Positions 1 through 11,451 of a stretch of DNA of 64,000 nt are shown here, one piece after another. The stretch covers positions 372,001 to 436,000 of the forward strand of contig NW_008805092.1 of assembly GCF_000004825.1 (NCBI RefSeq). Reading direction: 5' to 3'. The stretch's first letter is position 1. Every line of letters starts with the position of its first letter. The position numbers and the translations under genes were made by a program. The DNA comes from Heterostelium album PN500 (taxonomy: Eukaryota > Evosea > Eumycetozoa > Acytosteliales > Acytosteliaceae). The notes under the pieces were generated by a model. It saw only the letters and a program-made list of their open reading frames with translations. It was not told the DNA's origin and made no database searches.

Positions 1-2
1 AC

Positions 3-182
3 AGTATCGAATCTGTATCAAACAATATTGATTGTCAAGTGAGGAAATTAGATAGTAAATACTATTTAATGTTTGGAACAACCAACAGAATCAATTGCAT
101 TTCAACAATTTTCAACCAATCAATGTTTAATAGCTCACTAGTCGAGAAAATAGAGTCAAGAAGCAACCAAATCAAAAAGTAA
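3..182 (+). CDS. C-terminal end of an FNIP-repeat protein (partial)
   Basis: An open frame enters from the left edge and ends at TAA 180-182, giving 59 residues. The segment VRKLDSKYYLMFGTT resembles the tail of the complete F-box/FNIP gene just downstream (IRKLDNHHYLVIGKS), followed in both by a helix-like Ile/Phe-rich stretch. In dictyostelid FNIP proteins this short tail follows the leucine-rich-repeat-like FNIP array. The repeats themselves lie outside the window. This suggests a tandem pair of FNIP genes in the same direction. FNIP proteins are thought to be substrate-binding repeat proteins, often with an F-box for SCF ubiquitin ligases; the function of this member is unknown. Confidence 0.6.
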   Translation, partial: SIESVSNNIDCQVRKLDSKYYLMFGTTNRINCISTIFNQSMFNSSLVEKIESRSNQIKK

Positions 183-1111
183 CTACTTCATCATCATCAT
201 CAAGTGGTTGTCAAATTCAATAAACAATAAGGTTATTTAAAACATTTATTTAAGTAAAGAAATATAATTATTTTGAGAGAAGGTTTATTTTGTAGATTTG
301 TTTATTGTGAGGTTGCTGAAATGGATTATTAATAATTAATTTTGTAAGAGATCTCTGACCGAATTATTGTTGTAATAGATTTTTTTTTTTTTTTTTTAGG
401 TTGTCAGAAACTGCAATAAGTTGTGGTAGTAAAGACATATAGCAGTATGATATTATAATAAATATTATTTTATGAGTTGTTAAGATGATTATAAAAAATG
501 TTCTTGTTTATGGAGTTTATTTCGATTTTAAATATTGATTGGAACTACGGGTTCCGATACCTTGGAAATACGAACGTTTTACGTTCCGGTAGCGGGGAAA
601 CATAGTCTTTTTTTTTTTTAAAGAAGTAAAAATTGATTTATTAATTTTTATATTCGGATGGTGTGGGAAACTTAGTCATTACCGAGCCTCGAACCCGGTT
701 CGAAGTCCCACGAAAAAAAAGTGATAAATAGAATGAATGTGGACAGATCTCAGGATTTTTCAGTTAAATTGAGAATTGATTTGATTGCTGCAATGAGATC
801 TTGTTGATTATTGATCAAATCGATATATTATATTTCTATTTATATTAAAACAATCATTTGATTATGGTTGGAATGTTCTTTGTTTTTTCTTAAAAAAAAA
901 AAAAAAATAGAAATAAATTTTAAAAAATGAAAATCATAATTATTATTTATGTACTTCTGGTTCTTAAATAGAAGCCACACTTTAAGTTTTGTTTTCATTT
1001 CTTATTTGGTTTTTTTCTTGATATTTTCTATTTTGGTTTTAGAAAATTATCTAAAACAAAGAAATAGATAAACAATATTTTATTGATCATATATTCAATT
1101 ACAATTACTTA
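183..1111. other. Intergenic region between two FNIP genes
   Basis: AT-rich spacer with long T and A runs (for example 380-398 and 890-906) and no credible reading frame. Its only distinctive content is a pair of GC-richer, hairpin-prone patches at about 537-612 and 655-713, listed separately. The final 100 bases are the likely promoter and leader of the downstream F-box/FNIP gene. Confidence 0.7.
537..713 (+). ncRNA. Candidate structured RNA or tRNA-related remnant (two GC-rich patches)
   Basis: Patch 1 contains nested short inverted repeats: GGAAC/GTTCC around 540-555 and GAACG-tttta-CGTTC around 573-587. It runs into a long T tract from about 608, as a Pol III terminator would. Patch 2 is bounded by GTGGGA (663-668) and TCCCAC (707-712). 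It contains GGTTCGAAGTC (about 698-708), which resembles the tRNA B box. Both patches share GGGAAAC(A/T)TAGTC. No full cloverleaf can be folded by eye, so a normal tRNA is unlikely. It could be a small ncRNA, a decayed tRNA-like element or chance. Confidence 0.25.
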
Positions 1112-2901
1112 ATGAATAACAATAGCACAAATAAATTTGTTAATTTACCACATACACTTTTAACAAGAATAATCAATGAATTAGATGAAAACATAGATAG
1201 AATCTGTTTTAGTTTGGTTTGTAAAAGATGGTTCGATGAAAGAAATCGATATCTTTCCTTCAAGACAGATATAAAGTATGACAAGAGTCGTTGGTATCTA
1301 CGATCTTATCAATCAATCATTGAAAACTCAAATAACTCAAAGAAGATCTTTACTCTCTTGATTGGTGAAAAGTTAGAAAGCAATGCACTATTAGATCTAA
1401 TCGACCCAAATGACTTTGATTTTCATTCAGAGTGTGGTATGTGTTAAAAAATCAATCTATTTATAAAATTAATGCTGTGTTCAAACTTTACTAATTCATA
1501 TAAATAGGAACGGAATTATTATCACATGTTGATATCCCTTCAGGTGTAACTTCTGTAACTTTAAATGTGTTTGATACGATAAGTGAAGAAGAGAGTAGTC
1601 ATCTCTTTAGATTGTTGAGAGAACAATCGAATGTAACTGAACTCAATGGATTACATACAGTTGCCTATCAGCTACCATCTAGTTTGAAGAGTATCAGTTT
1701 CGACCCTCAGTTCAACGAACCATTGACTGTGGGCAGCCTCCCAGCAGGATTAAAGATAATCCAACTTGAAGGGTACGACGGAACTATTGAAAGTGGAGCA
1801 TTCCCTGATGGTGTTGAAGAGATCAATCTACAGTCTTATTCCAAACCATTGGGATATGGAGTACTTCCAAACTCTGTTAAATCATTGAAATATGCTGGAA
1901 GACATCCAATTGGAGTGGGTGTGCTACCACAAAATTTAGAAACACTAACCTACAGTGGATATCAATGTGAACTTGAAGATGGTGTATTACCAAGCTCTTT
2001 GACTTCACTGATTATGGCGCCATCACAGTGGATCCCCAAACTCAAGTCACACCATCTTCCAAATCTAAACTATCTAAATGTCTATGATTCACGTGGTGAG
2101 ACAAATGAAGATGGAGAAGATTTCGTAAATGGAGAGAAAACAATTGATCTCAGTGAGATCCCAGCTACCGTTAGGAATCTTTGTTTCTACTATACCTATA
2201 CTCTGCGATCTGCTTTATCAACTTCAATCACTCATTTAAATATCGATCGATGTAGATTTCGATTCACAGAAATCCTCCCAGAAGATAATCAATACAACTT
2301 CCAAGATTTGACAATTGGATATCGTAGCGAACAACAACCATTCCCAAAGAATGTCCAAACACTTCAACTTCACCTCCACGACTACAATCAGAGTATCAAG
2401 TGTGGAGAACTCCCTTTTGGAATTGAGTTATTGGAGTTCTGTGGCGTGATGTCTTATAATATTGAGCGTGGAGCACTGCCCAACTCCATAAAGAAACTCA
2501 ATCTCTACAATCGATGTATTAAAGATATCAACAATGAAGGTGTGATTCCAGATTCTGTGGAATCAATAGGTTTATGTCATATTGGAGTATATGAGAGATA
2601 CTCTGATGTTGTTGTGCCTCCAACCATAAGAAACCTGTCTACTAACATCAATAAAATAACAAGATGTAAAATAGCTCCCAATACTCTCACCAACTTGGAA
2701 CTCAACTGTAATTTCAATCCAAAGCCAATCATTCAAATTAGAAAACTGGACAATCACCATTACTTAGTCATTGGCAAATCTAATCCCTTCAAATTCATCG
2801 CTGCCATGTTTCATGAATCACTATTCCTCGAAGAAATTTTCAGAGTTATCGTTGAAACCAACCCCAAGCCCAAAAGCAAAAGTTATTGTAGAATAATTTA
2901 A
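1112..2901 (+). CDS. F-box and FNIP-repeat protein
   Basis: Two exons, 1112-1436 and 1508-2901, joined across a GTATGT...ATAG intron that restores frame through a Gly codon; predicted 572 residues. Residues about 10-50 (NLPHTLLTRIINEL followed by ICFSLVCKRWF) form an F-box, which would bind Skp1 in an SCF ubiquitin ligase. Most of the rest is an array of FNIP repeats of about 22 residues with the recurring pattern LPxxLxxLxxxx, such as LPAGLKIIQLEGY and LPNSVKSLKYAG. The FNIP array is taken to be the substrate-binding surface. The family is strongly expanded in dictyostelids and individual substrates are mostly unknown. A related C-terminus lies just upstream at the window edge, so this belongs to a local FNIP cluster. 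The 3' end is 69 bp from the convergent terpene synthase stop. Confidence 0.9.
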
Positions 2902-2970
2902 AAAAATTAAATATTAATTAAATAAATTATTAATTATTAATTTATTAAATATTATAAATTATTTTTTCTT

Positions 2971-3969
2971 TTACTCTTCTAAATGAACAGAATATCTTGG
3001 AGTGGTTTGACAAAACTTTAGATTTCCTACTGTAATTTTAACAATACCATGAACAAACTCTTTTAGACTGTTATTGTTTTTATATTGCGATAACAGTTGA
3101 TCGTGTATTACCATCATTCTTTCAAAGTGTTCATTTATGATGTTGATAACTATATTGATAGATTTCTCAATACTGTTATTGTTCAAAGTAAGAATCTTTA
3201 TATAGTTTGAAAGACTGGAATCTGGTATCTCTTTGTTGAATGAATAAAGATCGTTTACCAAATAGTTGGATATAGCATAAGAATAGATGAAATCTTTCAT
3301 TAGTTTAGAGTTGACAATTTCCATTGACAATGGCTCTACTCTTGTGGTTGCCATATATGTATAGATTGCTTGAATTGAACTGGAATCCAATTCTCTAAAA
3401 TGATAGTAATCTTCGAATGTCGTTTCAGAGTTGAGAGTTTTTGTTTTCTTGATAATAGAATGCATCCATTTCTTGTATTCTTCTAACATTTCATTGAGAG
3501 AATCCTCCAGGCAACCATGTTCCAACATTTCGTTGAGTATCTCCCAGAGTATTGTGGAGTATCGATCGTGTTTTCCATCTCTTGTAAATGAATTTTCAAT
3601 ATAATCATCTATTGACATTCCATTGATTCCTTTACATTCCGAAACATATCCGAGTGGTTCTAACAATTGATCATCTGTAATGAACAGCCATTCAAAAATC
3701 TTTATCAACCATTCCAACTGTTGTTTGTCGCTATCAGTAAATGATACCACCGCAAATCTCCAACCATTCTCAGCGATCTTCTTGTCCAATTGCCATCTAC
3801 TTCTCCAACTCTCGATTTCATCCACCAATGACATTGAATGTTTATTCTCTGAAGCCCGATATCCTTTGAATTTCACCTGTGGAATTTTGAAAACCTGATT
3901 CTCTTTGCAATAATCATTTGGATTCCATTTTGAAATTAATATTTTATTATTTAATTCAAGACTTTCCAT
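2971..3969 (-). CDS. Dictyostelid terpene synthase (class I, microbial type)
   Basis: Single-exon gene of 332 residues, the usual length for dictyostelid terpene synthases. The class I metal-binding motifs are in their expected places. The Asp-rich motif is FITDDQLLEP (D99, D100, E104) and the NSE/DTE motif is NDLYSFNKE (N239, S243, E247). The C-terminal TPRY pair (about R325-Y326) contacts diphosphate in this fold. The enzyme would ionise a prenyl diphosphate (farnesyl or geranylgeranyl) and cyclise it to a volatile terpene; the product cannot be read from sequence. These genes are known in social amoebae as developmentally induced families of bacterial-like type. The divergent upstream neighbour is the BAG6-like gene, with a 1.3-kb AT-rich space between. 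No accessory P450 or prenyltransferase is adjacent. Confidence 0.92.
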   Translation of the reverse strand: MESLELNNKILISKWNPNDYCKENQVFKIPQVKFKGYRASENKHSMSLVDEIESWRSRWQLDKKIAENGWRFAVVSFTDSDKQQLEWLIKIFEWLFITDDQLLEPLGYVSECKGINGMSIDDYIENSFTRDGKHDRYSTILWEILNEMLEHGCLEDSLNEMLEEYKKWMHSIIKKTKTLNSETTFEDYYHFRELDSSSIQAIYTYMATTRVEPLSMEIVNSKLMKDFIYSYAISNYLVNDLYSFNKEIPDSSLSNYIKILTLNNNSIEKSINIVINIINEHFERMMVIHDQLLSQYKNNNSLKEFVHGIVKITVGNLKFCQTTPRYSVHLEE

Positions 3970-5247
3970 ATCTTTAGTATAAATATATAGAAATATAAAA
4001 AAATTTATAAAGTTTTAATATTTTATATTTGAATTAATGTTGTGACAAGTTTGTATTTATAAATATTTATTTATATAATAAAAGTTTAAATAAAAAAATT
4101 ATATTTTATAAAAATGGATGGTGTTAATATGATATTCGTTTTATATTTGTGTGATCGGTTTATTTCATTGAACGAATGCATATGAAACTGAAATAGTCTT
4201 TTAAAAAACTAAAAAGTATACTGTTCCTCCAATGTACGTTCATTAAATGAAAAATCCTGTAAATTAGAATGAATTAATTAAAAGTCACACACATGTGATG
4301 TTAAGATGAAAAGAAACAACCAAAAAAAACACAAAATAACAAAACACAAAGCAAACAAAAATTAATAAAAAGATACCCCGATTTTCATTCAGGTTAACCA
4401 TACACAAAAAATATTAATAACAAAAAACTGTGTTCAAGCCAAATAAAACTGTTCACTTTTTTGAAAATTAATTGCAACAAAAAAAAAAAACACACACGAA
4501 AAGTGATTAATTTTTATCTATTTAATATATTTATCAATATAAATAGATAAAAAATAAAAAACAACCACATATAGATACAATACATGTCGTTCGTTCGTTC
4601 AATAATCATCATTTAAAAACTTTTTAATCATCCAATGGTTAGTTTTTAATTTACAATCATCATTGTACAATAACATATTGTGAAGTTGCTTGATCAACAA
4701 TATGCTAAATAAATAACAAACGAACGAATAATTGATAATTTATCAATCTCTGTAAAATAAAAATTTATCTATCTTGTGAAAATCAATGAAATTTCATTAA
4801 AATTTTATAAAAATTCTCTTGATTTTTGTTTTCAATTGTGTCAATATCCAAATAAATAAACAAGTATTAATCTTTTAGAAACAAGTTTGAAGTTTCTTGT
4901 AAAAATATGACATTCTTTTCATGATCTAACCTATACTATTTTTATTAATAAACAATCTATAAAAAAAAATTGATATAAAATTTTGAAAATAACTTGTTTG
5001 TGTTGTTTGTTTAGTTTTTTTATTCAGTTCAGTTCATTTTTTTTTTTTTTTTTTTTTTAATAGATAGATTGTTAGTAGTTATTTATTTATTTAATTGTTT
5101 GTTATTTACTTTTTTTATTATATCTATATTATTATTTTATTGAGTGAAGTTAGGTAAAGTTAAAGTTAGTTATTAGTATAATAAAATTATAATATTAAAC
5201 GATAGATAGATAGATAGATAAAAAAGAAAAGAAAAGAGAGAGAGAGA
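3970..5247. promoter_or_regulatory. Divergent intergenic region, terpene synthase / BAG6-like
   Basis: No open frame of note. The region holds typical dictyostelid promoter texture: A and T homopolymers, including a 22-base T run ending near 5058. A GTTCGTTCGTTC tract near 4590 has a loosely inverted partner, AACGAACGAAT, near 4720. A short (ATAG)n tract lies at about 5202-5220 just before the BAG6-like start. It must contain the promoters of both flanking genes. I see no recognisable specific binding site. Confidence 0.5.
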
Positions 5248-8000
5248 ATGACAGACATCAATATTCATGTTAAAAACATAGAGGGTGTTGTTTATGATAT
5301 AAATATACCTGCCGACTGCCCGGTTGGTGATCTAAGACAACGTGTACACGCACTCTCCAATATCCCATTGCAACAAGTAAGATTGATCTCAAGAGGAAAA
5401 GTATTGAAAGACGATAAGGATATAAAGTTTTATAGTACGTTCTATTATTATTATTATTATAATTTGTAGTGGTAGTTAGACTTGATGTTTGTTAACTAAC
5501 TTGTTGTTGTTTGTTATTATTGTTATTGTTATTGTATTTTAAATTTTTAGATATTGAAGATGGTAACACAATACATTTAGTTGAGAGACCACCCGATTCT
5601 ACAACAAACGATGCTACTCAGCAACCAACTCAACCACAGCAACAACAGCAACAACAACCAGGTGCTGGTGGTATGCCACAACAGAGAATATTTATCAATG
5701 GAATACCGTCGGCTAGCAACGACATAAACAGTACTATCCAGAATGTGCTGCGAGGATTGGCCGGTCCCAACTCTGTGGTGGTAGGCACATCCGTGCCGAC
5801 CAATCCACAGATGATTCACCAGAACATGAGAAATCTGTTCAATTCAGTTTCACACCCAAATGCACCTGGACAACCACCAGCGGCACCGGCTGCACCCGCG
5901 GAGGAAGACACCAGAGGAACCAGTGAGAGAGTTGCCGATTCTCTCAGAGCGTCGCGAGCTGCACTCCAGTGGCTGATCGACCAGTCGGATCAAGCCATTC
6001 AGTCGTTGGAAAACGAGAGAAACCTGACCGACCAGAACGAAAGACAACAACTGCAAACTCAGATTCGCAACCTCCACTCTGCCTACATGCGTACTTCGAT
6101 GGCGTCGAACAGCATGGGACAGTATCTCAGTGGCTACCAAGTTGGAACCACACCAAACTCTTCGACTGTCGCCATCCCACAGCCAACTGCACAAGTCTCT
6201 CAGATCTCTGTACAAATTCCAGGACTCAACATTCCAGTTCCACAAGCCGGTCAACAACAGCAACAGCAACAGCAACAACAGCAGCAACAACAACAACCAA
6301 ATCAACAGGCAGGACAGCAACCAGGTGATCTACCAAATTTCCTTCAAAATATGATTGGTAATATTATGTCGGGATTGGGACAACCACAAGCAGCTGGACA
6401 ACAGCAACAACCACAGGCAACTGGACAACCACAAGCCGGTGTCAATCCATTCCAGCAGATCTTCCAAAATCTTGCAAGACCACAACAACCTCAACAACCT
6501 CAAGCTGGTTCACAACAACCAGGTGGTGGTGGTGCTCCACAATTGAATCAATTTGAATCACTCCTTCAAACGTTACTCTCAAGTGTACAAACAAACAACA
6601 GCAACAACTCTGGTGAACAAGGTGATTCAATGTCTACGGTAATCGATAATCTCCCAATGATGATACTCAACTTTAGATACCTCTACTCTGAGGTACCGGC
6701 ACAATCACTCGAGGGTCACAGAAACATCCGTAACGTTTTCATCAATGACTTTTTGAATGGTAACACCTCGCAAGAGAACATCGATAATTTCGTCAATGAA
6801 TTTGTTGAAAGTCTTGTACCATATTTAAATATACCACCCGTAAGTAAATTCTATTTGTTTTCTGAAATGGTTAATCATATTACTGACTGTGTAAATATTA
6901 CTATCCAAAAAGGAATTACAATCAAAGATATTACCTGGAAAGGATTTAACTGGAAGAATACTTGCATTGGTTAGAAGAGAGATGAAGAGATTGTTTGAAA
7001 TTATACTAGTGGAACCGTCAGAGTCTTATCCACTTAGAAATCTAGCAAACGAATGGACTGGATCGTTCGTCTATGATTTAGTGAATACAATGGCAGATTG
7101 TCTCCAAGGTGGAACTGAAGATGCATTCCTCTTGATCAACAGATTCTTTAGTGAGAGTTTAGCATCGTTTGGTCCGATGTTTGGTATTTTCGTTCACCCA
7201 GTTATTAATTATTTAAGAACAAGCTATCAAACTACTGCTGCCCAAAGACAACAACAACCAAATAATAACAATAACAATAATAATAATGATGATATTAATA
7301 TGAAAACAACAACAACACCAACTTCTACTACAACCACAACAACTACTTCGACATCAAACAACAACAGCAATAATAATTCACTATTCTCATCAAATCCAGT
7401 TAATAACAATGTAAATAGTAATAATAATAATAGTGTTATTCCACAGGAATGGATGGAAACAATTGAAAGAGATATCGCTAGACAACAACAACAGCCGGCA
7501 GCATCGAATCAAAATCAATTGAGTCAATTATATAGAAATCCAACCGCAACCAAAAAGAAACAGAAAACCTCTGACAACTCTTCGAATAGTCTGTTTGCCG
7601 AACGTCTAGGAGAAGCCACACAAGGAACCGATATTAATTTAAGTGGTAAGTAATCAATCGCGATCATCTTTTGCCCCTCCTCCTCTTCAGTCAGCATAAA
7701 TCTCAGTCGACATTCCACTATCAAAACACACACTCATCAATCAGATTTTAACAATTTAATTCTTTGTCTTATTTTTTTATTTTCATATCAAAGATGTTGA
7801 AAAATTAGATAAGAAAAGATTACGTGAAGATTAGTTAAACAGTAAGCTCATTCATATAATCTTTTTTTTTCTTCTCTTCTTTTTTATAATTTTAATTATC
7901 TTTTTTAGATTTGTTGACCAAAGCTCAAAACGAAGGTTTAGTAGAGTTGTATGATACATTAATTGAAGAACAAAAACAACAACAACAAAATCAACAATAA
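5248..8000 (+). CDS. BAG6/Scythe-like ubiquitin-domain protein
   Basis: Proposed exons: 5248-5434, 5551-6839, 6913-7645, 7794-7823 and 7909-8000 (about 776 residues). The first intron splits an N-terminal ubiquitin-like domain; after splicing it reads ...ISRGKVLKDDKDIKFYN-IEDGNTIHLVERPP. The ending IHLVERxP is characteristic of BAG6. Gln/Pro/Gly-rich segments follow, then a helical region around ERVADSLRASRAALQWL, and a conserved C-terminal block (SFVYDLVNTMADCLQGG, LASFGPMFGIFVHPVI). In other eukaryotes BAG6 handles exposed hydrophobic segments for tail-anchored protein targeting and proteasomal degradation. The last two exons are the weakest part. Reading straight through after 7794 stops at 7832-7834, whereas a GTGAAG donor at 7824 leads in frame to a Gln-rich end at 7998-8000. 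Confidence 0.78.
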
Positions 8001-8534
8001 ATAATAATAACAACAACAACAGAACCAACAATAATATAATAAATACAAATAAAGATAAATATGGATTTAAAAACTAAAAAAAAAAAAAAGAGTCCATTAG
8101 AAATTAATGATATAATAAAACTACTATATAAACTATAAACTATAATTTCTAATCTAAAGATATCTTTATCAATTGTGTGTATGAAAATTTCCATTGCCTG
8201 AAAAAAATTGATCATCAAAAAAAAATAAAAAAAATAAAAAAAAATTGATGCATCTTCGTTTTTTTGTTTTTTTTTTATGATGACTAATGATTGTTGTATA
8301 ATTAATCAGTTTCACTCTCTCTTTATTTATATAATTAATCATATGATTGATTCCCAATTTAGTAACAATAACCAATTGGAATTAAAAAGAGAGATTTTTA
8401 TATATTTTAGTTTAAATTTAGATTTATAATTGTAACAGTACATATATATATATATTTATAGATATAGTATATTAGATATATAGTATATATCTCAAGTTTA
8501 GTTATAAATCTGAATATCTATTTAAAATTGAATA
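8001..8534. other. Intergenic region, BAG6-like / TIM44
   Basis: AT-rich spacer with A/T homopolymers, a short (TA)n tract near 8440-8455 and no supported gene. It holds the 3' UTR of the BAG6-like gene and the promoter of the TIM44 gene. Confidence 0.7.
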
Positions 8535-10516
8535 ATGAATCGATATTTAATTTCATCGATTTCAAGTGGTGTCTCAAAAGTACAGAGACAACAACAGCGT
8601 ACTCAGAAGTTGTATTGTAGTGTGGTCAATGGCTGTGGTGGTGGTGTAAACACACGATTTGGATATGGAAATGGTGGTACTAATAGTATGATGGTTACAT
8701 CCTATCAGGAGAGATCGGCGTTGATGAACGGTTCATCAGTGCAATTGCGTTACAACTTTATCACTGATTTCTTTCAGAACTACAAGAGTTTGATCAATGA
8801 AACACCGGAATACAGAAAGAATATCGATGATTTCAAGTTACTCTTTGGAATAAAGCCGAAACCACCTGTCACCGATGCTGACCAACAACAAAAGAACAAC
8901 GAAGGATACACCGGTCCAAAGATGGATTTTGGAACTGGACAACAACAACAACAAACAACTACAGATGGACAGCAACAACAGCAACAACAAGGACAAGAAG
9001 GTGCAGCTGCTGATGGACAACAACAACAACAACAACAAGGACAACAACAGGAACAAAAGAAATACTCATCGAAAGAAGAGGAATTAAGAGATAAATATAA
9101 GGAATACTATAAGGATTATGAAAAGAGACAGAAGGAAGCGGATGTCATGTCAAAGATCAAGGGTGAGATTACACCAGATCAAAAACTGCAACTGGAGAAC
9201 GCCTACAAAGAGACACTCGGTGTTCGTCCACCATATCCACCATTCCAGCCAACCAACTACGAGCTCATCTCCACCGATTTACGTTCACAGGCATTTGTAG
9301 ATCGTTTGAAACTACCGCTCTACTATGACACCAGAATGAATCTCGCCGATATGACAGAGGAAGCGATCGATGCCGCCGACGATGATCACCTGCCAGACCT
9401 GATCATCATGCTGAAGCAACGTGAACAAGAGTTCCGTGAAAAGGGAATGGATCCACCCGAAGTCGATTGGGATTCAATGACCTCAGTAGAGCAATTCGAT
9501 GAATTACCTGATATGTATAAAGATAGTTGTAAGTAGATCGCTATCTGTTGCTATTTTAATAATTTATACACGTCTAACTAAATTTCGATAATTTATAGTT
9601 GCTCCAACAGAAGAAGAGTTGGCCAAGTTGGAAGAATTGAAATTACCAATTCCAGTGGAAAAGGATGCTATGTATTGGAAGATACAAAACCATCAGAAAT
9701 GGCTGGATCGTTTGGTCAAGGTCACTGAATACCTACCGACATTGGGTGGAAACTATTTCTACTTTTATTTGAACAAATTCTCACAGATGATCACCTCTGA
9801 CCCAACCACAAAATTTTATATGGATTACAAAGATATCTTACTGCCAGGTTTCGAATTAACTAAATTCCTTGAAGTAAGTTGAAAAACTATCCAACCATTT
9901 TCAACCAATCGATAATGATATTAACTATTATTACTATTATTTTATTTAAATTTAGATTTCAAAACAAATATTTATTCCAGAGTTTTTGAAACTTTTCTTG
10001 GTTGGAAATGTAGAGGAGATGGATACTTATTGTAGTGAGACTGGTTTGAAGATCGTATCTGGATTCATCAAGGCCAGAGAGGAAGGACACAAAGTATTGG
10101 ATGGACAACTGTTGTCACTCGAAAACTTTGAGTTCCAGGGTATTCGTCAGACCGAAGATGACGAACTACTGTTTGTCTTTAGAATGCATGTTATTAGCAC
10201 ACATTGTATTAGAGACTACCTTTATAATATAGTTCAAGGTGGAGGACCTGTAAGTAAATTACTAAAAAACTAAAACTAAAGCATTTATTAATAACAATCA
10301 TTAAATTTTAAAACGAAAATACAGAGTGATTTAATTGCTACACCAATGTTAGTAGCATTAACAGTTGATTTGGATGCCAATGATTTTGGATATGTTGTAC
10401 ATCAGATTTCAATTCAGGTAAGGAAAAAAACTATAGATTATCAAAATATAGTCAGTACTTTCATTTAACTAATATATTTCCTTATTTTGTAGCATTCTGA
10501 ATCAATTTATCTCTAA
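8535..10516 (+). CDS. tim44: Mitochondrial import motor subunit TIM44
   Basis: Five exons (8535-9528, 9599-9873, 9956-10249, 10325-10417, 10493-10516) with GT-AG introns and consistent phases; about 559 residues. The first ~40 residues are rich in Arg, Ser and Gln with few acids, as in a mitochondrial targeting sequence. A Gln-rich linker follows (about residues 115-175). The C-terminal Tim44 domain contains PEFLKLFLVGNVEEMDTYCS, FEFQGIRQTEDDELLFVF and a final HQISIQHSESIYL. In the family, Tim44 tethers mtHsp70 to the TIM23 channel on the matrix side of the inner membrane and drives import of presequence proteins. The poly-Gln linker is a dictyostelid habit and is unlikely to carry a separate function. 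The last exon is only 24 bases long. Confidence 0.92.
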
Positions 10517-11451
10517 AATACAATAAAATATTATAATAAATTAAAAAATATAAAAATTAAAAAAAAAAACTGGTCTGATTAATTTAAAAAATCATTAACT
10601 GCTGATGAGGGTTTATTGTTTCCAAGATTAATAGTAGAATTCAAACACTCAATTCATTTTATAAGTGGAAAGCATTTGTTTTATTAATACACAATAACTA
10701 GTTTACAAGAAAAAAAAAATCATTAATAATTGTTAATCAAATTTTCATTGGTCCTATTCAAACAATCTGCAGACCAAAAAAGAAAAGAAATAATTTGTTT
10801 CTTAGAAATATACATGTGTGCCTATTTTTATAATATTTAATACAAAATCCAGTAATTTTTATTTAACAATTATATATTTTTATTATTTATTATATGCACA
10901 TTCAGATTTTTCCTAAAAAGTTAATTTTTAGATTAATTATTTTTATTTTATTTTTCTTATCTACCACCCAATAAAATCGTGCACTTTTAGATAAAAAATA
11001 GTGTGTGTTATTCAAATTTTATGGATTTTTGAAATTTGGAAAATCCCCTCCAAAATTTGAATTCAAAAAATCAAATTTAAATTTTCAATCGTTAAAATCA
11101 AAAAACAAAAAATCCGCTTAAATTAGTGTGTTGATGTTCAGCTAAAAATTGACAACAATTTTATTTATTTAATTATTATTATTTATTTTAACGGTCACTT
11201 TTCAAAATCCAACAACAAAAAAAAACATTTTGTTTAAACACACATTTCATTTTTCAATTCAATCATATCAAAAAATAAATATATATTTTCTGTAGTCATA
11301 CAAAATAGTTTTTATTAAAACTAAATATATATTTTCTCAATTTCACTCACTCTTTTTTTAACAAAAACATCCAACCTCTTTAAAACAACCATCTCTATTA
11401 ATTGTATTTTTCAATACATTTCCTTTCATTTTAAATTAACTTTTAATAACA
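10517..11451. other. Intergenic region, TIM44 / histone
   Basis: AT-rich spacer of 0.9 kb with A and T runs. CACCCAATAAAAT near 10963 and several CACAC-type boxes are the only non-homopolymer features. The histone gene promoter and its 5' leader must lie in the last few hundred bases. No gene is supported. Confidence 0.6.

Noticed and set aside
655-730. Ordinary tRNA gene
   Set aside because: A B-box-like GGTTCGAAGTC is present, but no 7-bp acceptor stem, D arm and anticodon arm of correct spacing can be folded on either strand.
5577-6630. Several antisense frames opposite the Gln-rich BAG6-like exon
   Set aside because: They are Leu/Trp-rich mirror images of CAA/CAG repeats with no independent coding character.
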